The position numbers were made by a program, and so were the translations under genes. From the NCBI GenBank assembly GCA_947642445.1, contig CANRSF010000001.1, positions 1 to 64,000 of the forward strand: DNA of 64,000 nucleotides. Reading direction: 5' to 3'. Positions 31,299-40,333 of the stretch are shown one piece after another. The stretch's first letter is position 1, and each line of letters begins with the position of its first letter. Origin of the DNA: an uncultured Collinsella sp. GTDB taxonomy: Bacteria; Actinomycetota; Coriobacteriia; Coriobacteriales; Coriobacteriaceae. The notes beneath the pieces are model-generated. The model saw nothing but the letters and a program-made list of their open reading frames with translations, searched no databases and was not told where the DNA came from.

Positions 31299-31551
31299 GG
31301 TGAACCTCCAAAGTGTTCAAATGACTGGATACCGTGTGGTTTTACGGTGTGTGTGGCAGCGAAACCCACAAACCTTATAGGTTGTTCGTTTTGCTGTTGG
31401 CAAGCATAGTAGACAGTAAAGCCTAGTAACGCAATAGGAAATAGAAGATTATTACGAGTCGATTAACCATCTTGACGGGAATAGGTATTTTCAAAACCAA
31501 TTTTTCGGCTAGAATTTCTACGAATTAAAAGACCGAAAGGCAGCTATATAT

Positions 31552-31980
31552 ATGTTGGTTTCCACAAAGGGCAGATATGCCCTGCGCGTTATGGTCGACC
31601 TGGCCGAGCACCAGGCGACAGGCCGTATCCCGCTTAAAGAGATTGCGGCGCGTCAGGGTATTTCGGAGAAGTACCTCGAGAATATTCTGGCTACGCTCGT
31701 GCGCGCCAACATGCTCTCGGGCATGCGCGGCAAGGGCGGCGGCTATGTGCTCACGCGCCCGCCCGAGCAGTACACGGTGGGCGAGATCTTGCGCCTGACC
31801 GAGGGCAGCCTGGCGCCGGTCGCCTGCCTGGATGGCGACTGCAAGGGTTGTTCGCGCTCTGACGAGTGCCCCACGCTCGACGTGTGGAAGAACCTGGACA
31901 AGCTTATCAACGACTACCTCGACGGTGTGACGCTCGATCAACTTGTCGCTCCCAACGAAGGCTACGATTACGTCATCTAA
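31552..31980 (+). CDS. Rrf2-family regulator, IscR/CymR-like
   Basis: 142 residues. Winged helix (KGRYALRVMVDLAEH, IAARQGISEKYLENIL, GKGGGYVLTRP) followed by four Cys at 92, 97, 100 and 106 (ACLDGDCKGCSRSDEC). IscR holds a [2Fe-2S] cluster with three Cys at 92, 98, 104, so a cluster is plausible. Divergence from cysK suggests a CymR-like role in cysteine or Fe-S supply. GAAAGG precedes ATG 31552 by about a dozen bases. Confidence 0.87.
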   Translation: MLVSTKGRYALRVMVDLAEHQATGRIPLKEIAARQGISEKYLENILATLVRANMLSGMRGKGGGYVLTRPPEQYTVGEILRLTEGSLAPVACLDGDCKGCSRSDECPTLDVWKNLDKLINDYLDGVTLDQLVAPNEGYDYVI

Positions 31981-31987
31981 CCCACAC

Positions 31988-32018
31988 CTGCCATTTGGGG
32001 ACGGGGTGGAAATGGCAG
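31988..32018. repeat. short palindrome CTGCCATTT / AAATGGCAG
   Basis: Nine-base perfect arms around a GGGGACGGGGTGG loop. TTTGGGGACGG is shared with the palindrome at 33170. Confidence 0.6.
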
Positions 32019-32045
32019 ATTCTCTCGCCCTTTGAGACTTGGCAA

Positions 32046-32087
32046 ATAAGAAGGCCGCCCATTTTTGTGATGGGCGGCCTTCGTTTT
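32046..32087. terminator. bidirectional terminator
   Basis: GAAGGCCGCCCAT and ATGGGCGGCCTTC pair with a short loop, and TCGTTTT follows; the reverse has A's before it. Serves the Rrf2 gene and the converging membrane gene. Confidence 0.85.
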
Positions 32088-32122
32088 GGGCTGTTGAGAC
32101 GGGCGCGGCCGGAATGGCCGTT

Positions 32123-32488
32123 TTAGCCCTCGGCGATGCTGTCGAGGATGCTGCGCATGATGGACACCAGGATGCTGCCCATAAAGGCCGATCCAAAGCT
32201 GGCGATGGAGATACCCGCGCCCAGCAGATTGACCGACAGATAGCTGGCCAGCTCGAGCATAAAGCTGTTGACTACGAGCTGAAAAATACCCAGCGTAATG
32301 ATCGTGAGCGGCAGCGAGATAACCGTCAGAAACGGCTTGACGAGCGAATCGACGATGTTCAGGAACAGTCCCACGAAGGCGAAACAGACCCAGGCCTCGG
32401 CAAAACCGAAGGGCTGGATGCCGGGGACGAGGAACGTGGCAATCGCGATGGCGATCGAGGTAAAGAGCCAGTTAAGCATAAAGCGCAT
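32123..32488 (-). CDS. phage-holin-family (YvlD-like) membrane protein
   Basis: 121 residues with four hydrophobic segments and little else. Motif WVCFAFVGLFLNIVDSLVKPFL and PLTIITLGIFQLVVNSFML match the holin superfamily IV/YvlD pattern (FxxLNxxxKPxL, PxxxxTLG). Despite the name these are chromosomal membrane proteins, not lysis genes; function unknown. AAAGGA lies before the start. Confidence 0.85.
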   Translation of the reverse strand: MRFMLNWLFTSIAIAIATFLVPGIQPFGFAEAWVCFAFVGLFLNIVDSLVKPFLTVISLPLTIITLGIFQLVVNSFMLELASYLSVNLLGAGISIASFGSAFMGSILVSIMRSILDSIAEG

Positions 32489-32812
32489 GGTGTGAATCCT
32501 TTCTTGCGCAGGGTGCGTCGGTGTCGCGTGAAGCGGTTTGCTGCGGCGGCTTGGACGGCCGCTCGGGTGTGCCGCCTTGTTCGGCCGCCCATTGTCTCAG
32601 ATATTCGTGGAGCTTACGTGCGCATTCGGTTTCAAAACGGCGTTCGTCCTGAAAAACGCGCCGCTGGCAGAGAGTCTTGTCGCTTTAGTTTGGTGGTGTG
32701 CTACACTGCTACGGGCAAAAGCCACAGGCGTTGCCCTATTGCATAGAACGGGCGAACGATGCCCGATGTCAGTATCAACTTCGATGCCTTATGGCGGGTT
32801 TGGCGGTGATCG
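32489..32812 (+). other. intergenic region between divergent genes
   Basis: Mostly GC-rich sequence without a gene. TG-C-TACACT at 32699-32707 is a possible extended -10 for the YerC-like gene. Confidence 0.45.
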
Positions 32813-33112
32813 ATGAATATCGAGAACATGTTTGACAAGCCTGATGTCAAGCAGCTGGTCCACGCATTTAGTCTTTTGGATGACGAGAAGGATATCCAGG
32901 CGTTTTTGACCGATATCTGCACGCCGCGCGAGATCTGCGATCTTTCGCAACGTCTGCAGGTTGCGCGTTATCTGGATGAGGGCGAGCCTTATGTTGAGGT
33001 TCAGGCCCGCACCGGCGCTTCGTCCACTACGGTGAGCCGCGTGTCCAAGGCACTCAACGGCGAGTACGGCGGCTATCGCAAGATCCTCATCAAGCTGGAG
33101 GATGGCGAGTAG
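32813..33112 (+). CDS. YerC/YecD TrpR-like DNA-binding protein
   Basis: 99 residues. Helix-turn-helix of the TrpR superfamily: LTDICTPREICDLSQRLQVARYL and EVQARTGASSTTVSRVSKALNGEYGGY. Family members often lie before DNA repair or helicase genes; here addB/addA follow after a terminator. Role unknown. Confidence 0.9.
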   Translation: MNIENMFDKPDVKQLVHAFSLLDDEKDIQAFLTDICTPREICDLSQRLQVARYLDEGEPYVEVQARTGASSTTVSRVSKALNGEYGGYRKILIKLEDGE

Positions 33113-33140
33113 GCCAGCGGCAACAAACGAATTGCGCAGA

Positions 33141-33165
33141 ACCGTCCCTTCGGGGGCGGTTTTTT
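33141..33165 (+). terminator. rho-independent terminator
   Basis: ACCGTCCC-TTCG-GGGGCGGT followed by TTTTTG, just after the YerC-like gene. Confidence 0.9.
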
Positions 33166-33169
33166 GATC

Positions 33170-33244
33170 CTTTGGGGACGGAGGAAAACGGATCACTGGG
33201 TTAGACTGACCTCCTCGGTGATCCATTTTCCTCTGTCTCCAAGG
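33170..33244. repeat. 27-bp-arm palindrome, GGGGACGGAGG family
   Basis: Left arm starts CTTTGGGGACGGAGG, right arm ends CTGTCTCCAAGG; the arms pair with a few changes around a 21-base loop. The right arm reads as the direct repeats at 20590 and 20988. Confidence 0.82.
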
Positions 33245-33333
33245 GGTCAAATCTGTTGGCGTGGGGCAAATCTGTCCGCGCGGGCGGGTAGGATGGAAGC
33301 ATTGAATATTGCGAACGGTTTGAGTGGAGGACC

Positions 33334-36300
33334 ATGCCTGTTCGAATCTATACCACCAACGCCGGCGCGGATTTGAGCGACGCCGAGGCGGCGCTGCTTG
33401 CCGACCTTATTGCCCGCCACGGGCGTGCCGTGCTGCTGGCGCCAACGTTTGCCGAGCTCGACCTGTGCCGTCATGATGCGGCGGAAGCCGGCGTTTCGCT
33501 GGGTATTGACTACAAGACGCCTACATCGTGGCTTCGCTCGCTTTGGGAGCTTTTGGGCGACGGGCGCGGTTTCGTCGACAACCTGCAGCGCCAGATGCTG
33601 TTTTCGGACATGGTAGCGCGCCTCGACGACGCCGACCTGCAGCCGCTTTCGCGCAGCCAGGGCACGGTGCGTATGCTCGCGCGTATGGCTCGCGATGTGC
33701 TGCCGGGTGTGGCAGGGACAGGCACCGAGCGTTGCTGCGACAACGTTTGCAAGCCCAAGCCCAAAAGCGACGCCGAGGCTCGCGTGTTTGAACTTTTGTG
33801 CGCCTATGCGCGCGGTTTGGACCGTCGAGATATGGTCGAGCCCTGCGAGGCGGCTGACATTATGGCCGGCGCTTTGGCCGACAACCTGCCGGGGTGCGCC
33901 CGCGCCGTTTGCGTGCGCGGCGTCACGTCATTTACGTATAGCCTGCTCGAGCTGCTGTCCGCCGTGGCAAACAACGGGGGAGAGGTTGTCGTGCTGCTTG
34001 CCCGCGAGCAAGCGGCGATGCGCGAGGAGCTTGCCGCGGCATTTGATGTCCGCGGTGTGCTGTTTAAGATCGCGCCGCTGGGGGAGGGCGCCGCCGCGCC
34101 CCAGACTGCCTTCAAGTCCGCTGCTCAGCCTGCCTTTATTGAGGTCGCCGGCCCCCATGCCCGTGACCATGCTTATGCGGGCGTCATCGATAAGTTGGTG
34201 AAAGCGCACAAGGAGTCCAAGGACGATAAAGCTGCTGCAACACCCGCCGACCCCGTACGCGTGCTCGTTGTTTCTGCCCGGGCACCCCAGCTGTTCGGCG
34301 AGCTTGCCGCTCGTTTGGCGGCGCGCCACGTTGCTGCCGAGACGGCCGAGTTCACGGCGTTTTCCCAATCCATTGCGGGCAGGCAGTTCACGGCGCTCGC
34401 CAACCTGATCGAGCGTATGAAGGCCGCCGACGAAGGGGCAGCTTCTAAGACTGAGTGGTGGCCCGCTCCGGAGCTTACCGACTGGATTTACAGCCCGCTT
34501 TCGGGTGCCGACGCCGCCAGCGCGCGCACGTTCGACAAGAATATGCGACTGTCGCGCAGCAAGACCACTGCGGGCGTCAAGAGCCTGCTGCAGAGCGTGC
34601 AGGGCCAGGTGAGGGGCGCGCGTAAAGCGGCGAGCGACGAGAACTGGTTTAAGAACGTGCCGTGCGTGATCTCGGACGTGTTCCAGGCGCTGTGGCGCGA
34701 CAAACCCGTGACGGCGCTCAAGGCCATGCTTGCCGTTGCCGAGGCACTGCCCGATCGCGCACTTGGCGGTCTCGACGGTCAGGCCCGTCGCCAGGCGGAG
34801 GTGGCCCTGCTGCGCCACGTCATCGACATCCTTATGAATGGCGCCCGCGCGCTCGACGTGTCGCAGACCGCGACCGTGCCCGTGCTCGATGGCATTTGCA
34901 CCAAGGTGGACAAGCGTAGCACCGCCTACGATTACGAGACCTACGAGGTTGACCGTGCGCCACGTGCTCAGGTTCGTTTTGCTTCGCTTGCCGATGCGGC
35001 GGCTCTGCGCCCCGGCAGCTACGATGCCGTGCTGTTTGCCGATGTCGATCTGGACAGCTATCCGCTCTCACACGAGGAGGGGCCGCTGGCCACGCTGACG
35101 GCGAGCCTTGGTCGCGAGGGCGTGACGCTTGAGCCTGCGGCCTTGCTGCGCGCACGCTTTGGCCGCGCGATGCAGGCCGCGCGCGGTCCGGTTACGCTCG
35201 CCCGTGTGACCCACGATCGTCAGGCGCGCGAGTGCTATCCGGCGGCCGTGTGGACCGAGTTGCGGGCGCATGCCGAGGCCGCTGACGCCGACAAGGCCGC
35301 TGACGATGCTAGGGCCGCTGACGATGCTAAGGCCGCTGACGATGCTAAGGCCACTGGTGACGCTAAGGCCGCTGACGCCGACAAGGCGAAGTGCGTGGGT
35401 GAGGGCGATATCGTAAGGGACTTCGATCCCGCGGCAGGCGAAGGTCTCAAGCGCGAGCGCGTGACCTGTGAAGCCCCTCAGCATCTGAGTGCCGAGGCCG
35501 TGCCGTATTTGGTCCTGCGCCGTCGCGATGGCGAGGGCGAGGGCGCGCCGCTCGTGCCGCGCCTGACGTCCGCCTCGCAGATCGAGGCCTATTCCACCTG
35601 CCCGCTGTGCTGGTTCGTCTCGTATCGCGTCAAACCTCAGTCCATCGATGCGGGCTTTGGCAACATGGAGAAGGGCAACTTTGTCCATGACGTGCTGGAG
35701 CACTTGCATGCACGTCTTCCGCAGGAGGGCATGGAGCGCGTGACGCCCATGAATCTGCCGCGCGCGCAGGGGCTGTTGCGCGAGGTCTTTGCCGAGACCC
35801 TGGCCGAGCATGCGGGCAAGCGCGGTACCGAGGGCCCGCTGGTGCCGCTCTCTCCAGTGGAGGAGCGCCAGGTGGCTGAGATCTTGCCGCAGCTGGAGGG
35901 CGTGCTTGCCTACGAGTCCGAGGCACTCACCCCCTTTGCTCCGCGCTACCTGGAGTTTGCGTTCAACGAGCTCCAGGTCGAGTATGCCGGTTGGCCGCTC
36001 GGCGGGCGCATCGACCGCGTGGATGTGGATGCCGAGAATCGCGCCGTGGTAATCGACTACAAGCATCGCACGGGCGTTGAGGAGTTTAAACTCGCCGACC
36101 CCACGGTGCGCGACGAGGAATCGGGCGAGGCCGCCATCGACGACCCGCGGTGGCTGCCGCCCCATACCCAGACGCTTATCTATGCGCAGGCCATGCGCCG
36201 GGCGCTGGATCTGGATGCCCGTGCGGCGCTCTATTTTTCGACCAAGGGCGGCAAACCGGCGCTGCGCGGCGCCGCGAGTGCCGAGCTGCTCGAGGAGGAG

Positions 36301-36522
36301 CGTGGTGACGGCCGCATCCCGGGGCTTAAGAAGGGCTTTCCCGGCGAGGGTGGCAGCATGGACTTCGACGCCCTGCTCGATCGCGTGGAGGCCGGCATCG
36401 CCGAGCGCCTGCACGAACTCGAGGCAGGCGACGTTGCCGCCGTCGACCCGACGTCGGCTCAGGCCGCGCATGCGCGCTGCTCGTATAACCACGAAGGAAC
36501 GTTTGTAAGGAGGGACGTGTAG
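33334..36522 (+). CDS. AddB-like helicase-nuclease subunit
   Basis: 1062 residues. The C-terminal third is a RecB-family nuclease: STCPLCWFVSYR, GNFVHDVLEHLHARL, GGRIDRVDVD and AVVIDYKHRTG (D...K active site). A single Cys (RCSYNHEG) near the end plus the CPLC pair could hold the Fe-S cluster of AddB. The front half resembles a degenerate helicase. Directly followed by addA, as in addBA operons. An Ala/Asp/Lys stretch (residues ~649-684) is encoded by an 18-bp tandem repeat. Confidence 0.85.
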   Translation: MPVRIYTTNAGADLSDAEAALLADLIARHGRAVLLAPTFAELDLCRHDAAEAGVSLGIDYKTPTSWLRSLWELLGDGRGFVDNLQRQMLFSDMVARLDDADLQPLSRSQGTVRMLARMARDVLPGVAGTGTERCCDNVCKPKPKSDAEARVFELLCAYARGLDRRDMVEPCEAADIMAGALADNLPGCARAVCVRGVTSFTYSLLELLSAVANNGGEVVVLLAREQAAMREELAAAFDVRGVLFKIAPLGEGAAAPQTAFKSAAQPAFIEVAGPHARDHAYAGVIDKLVKAHKESKDDKAAATPADPVRVLVVSARAPQLFGELAARLAARHVAAETAEFTAFSQSIAGRQFTALANLIERMKAADEGAASKTEWWPAPELTDWIYSPLSGADAASARTFDKNMRLSRSKTTAGVKSLLQSVQGQVRGARKAASDENWFKNVPCVISDVFQALWRDKPVTALKAMLAVAEALPDRALGGLDGQARRQAEVALLRHVIDILMNGARALDVSQTATVPVLDGICTKVDKRSTAYDYETYEVDRAPRAQVRFASLADAAALRPGSYDAVLFADVDLDSYPLSHEEGPLATLTASLGREGVTLEPAALLRARFGRAMQAARGPVTLARVTHDRQARECYPAAVWTELRAHAEAADADKAADDARAADDAKAADDAKATGDAKAADADKAKCVGEGDIVRDFDPAAGEGLKRERVTCEAPQHLSAEAVPYLVLRRRDGEGEGAPLVPRLTSASQIEAYSTCPLCWFVSYRVKPQSIDAGFGNMEKGNFVHDVLEHLHARLPQEGMERVTPMNLPRAQGLLREVFAETLAEHAGKRGTEGPLVPLSPVEERQVAEILPQLEGVLAYESEALTPFAPRYLEFAFNELQVEYAGWPLGGRIDRVDVDAENRAVVIDYKHRTGVEEFKLADPTVRDEESGEAAIDDPRWLPPHTQTLIYAQAMRRALDLDARAALYFSTKGGKPALRGAASAELLEEERGDGRIPGLKKGFPGEGGSMDFDALLDRVEAGIAERLHELEAGDVAAVDPTSAQAAHARCSYNHEGTFVRRDV
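35278..35385 (+). repeat. 18-bp tandem repeat inside addB-like gene
   Basis: Six copies of a GCCGCTGACGATGCTAAG-type unit encode AADDAK-like residues. In frame, so copy changes would alter linker length by six residues. Confidence 0.85.
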
Positions 36523-36525
36523 ACC

Positions 36526-39500
36526 ATGGATCTTTCGACTTTGATGCCGCAACAACTGCAAGTCGTCAAAACGCTCGACCGTCCGCTGTTTGTCTCGGCG
36601 GGCGCCGGTTCGGGCAAGACCTTTACCCTCACGCGCCGCATCGTCTACGCGCTCTCGCCCGAATCCGGTCCGTTTGTCGAGCATCTGGATCAGGTGCTCG
36701 CCATTACCTTTACCAAAGATGCCGCGGCCGAGATTCGCGACCGCGTGCGTCGCGCGCTTATCGAAGAGGGTATGGACGAGGAGGCCCTGACCGTCGACGA
36801 TGCGTGGATCTCGACCATTCACGGCATGTGCTCGCGCATCCTGCGCGCACACGCGTTGGAGCTGGGCATCGACCCCGAGTTCACGGTGCTCACCGATACC
36901 GACGAGCTTATGGACCAGGCTGTTGAGCATGTGCTGGCCCGCGCGACGGCGCCCGATGCCGTCCCCGAGCTCGCGGCATCGCTCAAGGCCCTCTACGCCT
37001 GGTATCCCATGGCGGGCGAGGGCGGTCCCTTTGGCGCCGGCACGACCATCAAGGGTCTGGTGCGCGACCTGCTGGAGCTGTCGAGTCAGTTGCCGGGCGG
37101 TATGGACGACGTGTGCGTGGCGCGCGGCCAGGCCGATACCTCAGCGCTCGCCGATGCCTATCGCGCGGCGCTGGGCGCAAGCAAGGCCGCGACCGAGAAG
37201 GCGCAGACGGCGCTCGATGCCATCGACGCGTTCGAGGCGAGCGGCAAGACCATGGTCGATGCGGCGCGACTTATGATGTCGTGCACCATGCCGCGCGCGA
37301 GCAAGGCGTTTTCTAAGGAGCAGGTGGAGCTACTCAAGGCCGAGGCTGCTGATGCATTTATCAATATCGTGCTTGCCTGCGGTGCCCCCGCGCTCGATGC
37401 ACTGGTGGGCCTGGCCCGTTCCGTGGAGGCCGAGTATCGCGCGCTGAAGGCCGGCCAGTCCGCGCTCGATAACAACGACCTGCTGCGCATGGCGTACGAG
37501 GCGCTGCGCGACTACCCGGCTATTCGAGCAGCCTATGAGGGCCGCTTTAAGATGGTCATGATCGATGAGTTCCAGGATACCGACCAGATGCAGGTTGACC
37601 TGATCCGTTACCTGACCGGCGCGGGTGAGCGTGCGCTGTGTACCGTGGGCGATGCGCAGCAGTCGATCTACCGCTTCCGTGGCGCCGAGGTTGAGGTCTT
37701 CCGCCGCCAGGAGCGCAAAGTGGGCTCCTCTGCTGCGCCCGAGACGGCTGCCGCATCCGATGCCCCCGCCGGCGAGCTCGTCAAACTCGTGCGCAACTTC
37801 CGCAGCCACGACGAGGTGCTGCGCTATGTGGCGCGCGTCTTTGACGGCGACACCGGTGGTTTGATGCAGGGGTTCTTGGATCTTGAACCGAGCGACGAAC
37901 GCGAGGACAAGCTCAAGGCGAAGGCATCGCGCCGCCAGGCGATTTTCGTTGCCGGTGGCAGTACGCAGGAGCGAACGCAGGCGAAAGCTCGTGCGATTGC
38001 GGAGCGATTCCAAGCACTCGTTAAAGCGGGCCAGCCCCAGGGCGGCATGGTACTGCTGCTGGGCCGCATGACCAACGCCGACGTTTATGCCCAGGCTTTC
38101 CGCGACCAAGGACTCGACTGCGTGATCGCGGGTGGCTCGGTCTTTGCCCAGGCAGCCGAGGTGCAGACGGTGCGCGCCCTAGTCTGCGCGCTCGCCAACC
38201 CGGCCGATACGGCGCAGGGCCTTATGCCGTTGCTCGCCTCGCCGATGTTTGCGCTCGGCGCCCAGGAGTTCCTGGCGCTGGCGACCAAGCTCGATAGCGA
38301 GACGGCGGAGACCTCGCGCCGGAATATCGACGCGGGCATCATGAGCGATTCCGATGTGCCGGGCCTGCAAGACCTGCCGCTCGTGACGCGCGCCCGCGAG
38401 GTGCTGCGGTATGCGTTTCGTCGCGTGGGCCGCGATTCGTTCGCCGCCATCGCGCGCGACGTGGTCAACGCTTCGGGCTGGTTTGTGCGTCTGGCGCAGC
38501 GCGGTCCCGAGGGCAAGGCCATCGCCGCCAACGTGCTCAAGGCGCTCGACGCCGTGGCCGAGGCGGAGGCCGAGCTCGGCAACTCGCCGCGTTCCATCGC
38601 GCTGGCCTTCGACCGCTTCTTGGCGGGCAAGGAAGCCCCAGGCGCCCTCAACGAGGAGGGCGACGGCGCGGTACGCATCATGACGGTGCACGCCTCCAAG
38701 GGCCTGGAATATCCGGTCGTGGCGGTCGCCGAGTGCTTTGGCGTGCGCAAGTCCTCGGGTGCGGCACAGATGGGTCGCGTCGAGGGCGGAGCGCAGGTCG
38801 TGGCACTGCCGGCACGCTTCGACGGCGTTAAACTTGCGGACGGCACGTTCGTAAAGGGCGACGACGTCAAAAAGCAGTTTGAGCATGCGTTTAAGGGCAA
38901 GGGCACGTCGCTATGGTTGCCGCCGGAGCTCATGGAGGACGTCTGCGCGACGGGCTCTCCCGCCGAGGCATTCGTTCGCCTGCGCAACGACGACCTGCAG
39001 CTTTCGCTCGAGGAACGGGCTCGTTTGCTCTATGTCGCCATGACGCGTGCGCGAGAGCTGGTGATCTTGGCGATGGATGCCGGCGTGAGCCGTGGCAAGG
39101 TGTGTGCGCCGACCTTCGACGTCGAGACCGATCTGACCTACGACGTGCTGCGCCGTATTTTGCCGATCGACGCGCAGGCCTTGCCGCAGCTCGATGCCGA
39201 CCGCCTGGTGTTCGACAACTCCCGGCCGGGCGACTACGAGCTCATTTCGCTCGCGAACTTTACCTTTGGCGAGCAGGCGTTTGAGGCCAACGCTTCACTG
39301 GATGCCGAGGGCAGGCTTGTCCGCGGCGATGCGGAGCCGGAGGGTGCCGATGCAGATGCCCGCGCCGCCGTTCCCGGTCCTGCCGACCCCGAGCCCGATG
39401 CGTTTGAGCTCGTGTATCCCCAGGCGGTGGGCGTGCGCATGGGCACCTGCCCGTATCCGGAGCGCGATTCGTACAGCTACTCGTCAATTGCTGCGGCGCT

Positions 39501-40158
39501 GCATGCCGAGTCCGAGGACCGTGCCGTCGAGGCACACGTGCCCATGGACGAGGCCGGCGATGATGCGGAGTCGGATGGTTCCGAGATGACGGATGCAGAC
39601 GTGGCCGCCGTTGAGCCTGCCGGCAACCCCATGGCGCTGGGTTCGGCGTTCCATGCCGCCTGCCAGTGGCTGATCGAGATGGGTGCCGATGTGCTGCCCG
39701 CTGAGCGTGCCGATACGCTGGCGCGCCTGTGGTGCCTGACGCCGGAGCAGCGCGAACGCTTCGACGTTGCCCTGGACCGCTGGCTCAAGTCGGCTGCTCG
39801 TGCCGACCTGCTCGCGTGGCCGTGCGTTCGCGCCGAGGTGCCGTTCTTCTCGCTGGGCTGCGAGGACGAGGACATCGCCCGCTACGGTGCATATGCCGAG
39901 GGCGCCATCGACGCTTTGGCGACGAACCCGGCGGATTCGTCATGCGCGCTGGTCATCGACTACAAGACGGGCGGGACGCCGGACGAGACGCCGGAACAGC
40001 TGCAGGAGAAGCACGCCCTGCAGGCGCGCGTTTACGCCGACGTTCTGCACAAGGCGGGCTTTGAGGCTGTGACCGTCAAGTTCGTCCGTGTGGAACAGGC
40101 CGATCCGACCCTCTTCGTCGATCCCGCCGAGCCCCAAGTGGTCACCTACAATCTCTAG
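36526..40158 (+). CDS. addA: AddA helicase-nuclease (UvrD superfamily)
   Basis: 1210 residues. Works with AddB to resect double-strand breaks for RecA. Helicase motifs: SAGAGSGKTFT (I), TFTKDAAAEIRDRV, STIHGMC (Ia), DEFQDTDQ (II), GDAQQSIYRFRGA (III), VRNFRSH (IV), VHASKGLEYPVV (V), LLYVAMTRARELVIL (VI). The C-terminal nuclease is present (GSAFHAACQWL, GAIDAL, LVIDYKTGG). AAGGAGGG lies upstream and the start follows the addB-like stop by three bases. Confidence 0.95.
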   Translation: MDLSTLMPQQLQVVKTLDRPLFVSAGAGSGKTFTLTRRIVYALSPESGPFVEHLDQVLAITFTKDAAAEIRDRVRRALIEEGMDEEALTVDDAWISTIHGMCSRILRAHALELGIDPEFTVLTDTDELMDQAVEHVLARATAPDAVPELAASLKALYAWYPMAGEGGPFGAGTTIKGLVRDLLELSSQLPGGMDDVCVARGQADTSALADAYRAALGASKAATEKAQTALDAIDAFEASGKTMVDAARLMMSCTMPRASKAFSKEQVELLKAEAADAFINIVLACGAPALDALVGLARSVEAEYRALKAGQSALDNNDLLRMAYEALRDYPAIRAAYEGRFKMVMIDEFQDTDQMQVDLIRYLTGAGERALCTVGDAQQSIYRFRGAEVEVFRRQERKVGSSAAPETAAASDAPAGELVKLVRNFRSHDEVLRYVARVFDGDTGGLMQGFLDLEPSDEREDKLKAKASRRQAIFVAGGSTQERTQAKARAIAERFQALVKAGQPQGGMVLLLGRMTNADVYAQAFRDQGLDCVIAGGSVFAQAAEVQTVRALVCALANPADTAQGLMPLLASPMFALGAQEFLALATKLDSETAETSRRNIDAGIMSDSDVPGLQDLPLVTRAREVLRYAFRRVGRDSFAAIARDVVNASGWFVRLAQRGPEGKAIAANVLKALDAVAEAEAELGNSPRSIALAFDRFLAGKEAPGALNEEGDGAVRIMTVHASKGLEYPVVAVAECFGVRKSSGAAQMGRVEGGAQVVALPARFDGVKLADGTFVKGDDVKKQFEHAFKGKGTSLWLPPELMEDVCATGSPAEAFVRLRNDDLQLSLEERARLLYVAMTRARELVILAMDAGVSRGKVCAPTFDVETDLTYDVLRRILPIDAQALPQLDADRLVFDNSRPGDYELISLANFTFGEQAFEANASLDAEGRLVRGDAEPEGADADARAAVPGPADPEPDAFELVYPQAVGVRMGTCPYPERDSYSYSSIAAALHAESEDRAVEAHVPMDEAGDDAESDGSEMTDADVAAVEPAGNPMALGSAFHAACQWLIEMGADVLPAERADTLARLWCLTPEQRERFDVALDRWLKSAARADLLAWPCVRAEVPFFSLGCEDEDIARYGAYAEGAIDALATNPADSSCALVIDYKTGGTPDETPEQLQEKHALQARVYADVLHKAGFEAVTVKFVRVEQADPTLFVDPAEPQVVTYNL

Positions 40159-40167
40159 TCCTCAGAT

Positions 40168-40236
40168 AACTTGCGGTGGAATACGGACTGTTTTGGCCAA
40201 AAAAGCCGCCAAACAGTCCGCATTTCACCGCAACTC
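40168..40236. repeat. 69-bp palindrome, copy 2
   Basis: Arms of 26 bases and a 17-base loop, as in the copy at 28996-29064. Between copies one stem pair changes from G-C to C-G on both sides, which keeps pairing. Lies between addA and dnaE. Confidence 0.85.
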
Positions 40237-40333
40237 AATAGGAGCCGTGTTGGTTTGGCTAGGTTCGGGTGCTGTCCGTGCCGTGCGGTAAAATCGTTCA
40301 GTCAGAACACGAACCCGCATCGGAGCTCATCAC

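Noticed and set aside
32123-32488. Prophage remnant suggested by the holin-like protein
   Set aside because: YvlD/holin-superfamily IV proteins are common chromosomal membrane proteins, and no phage gene lies nearby.
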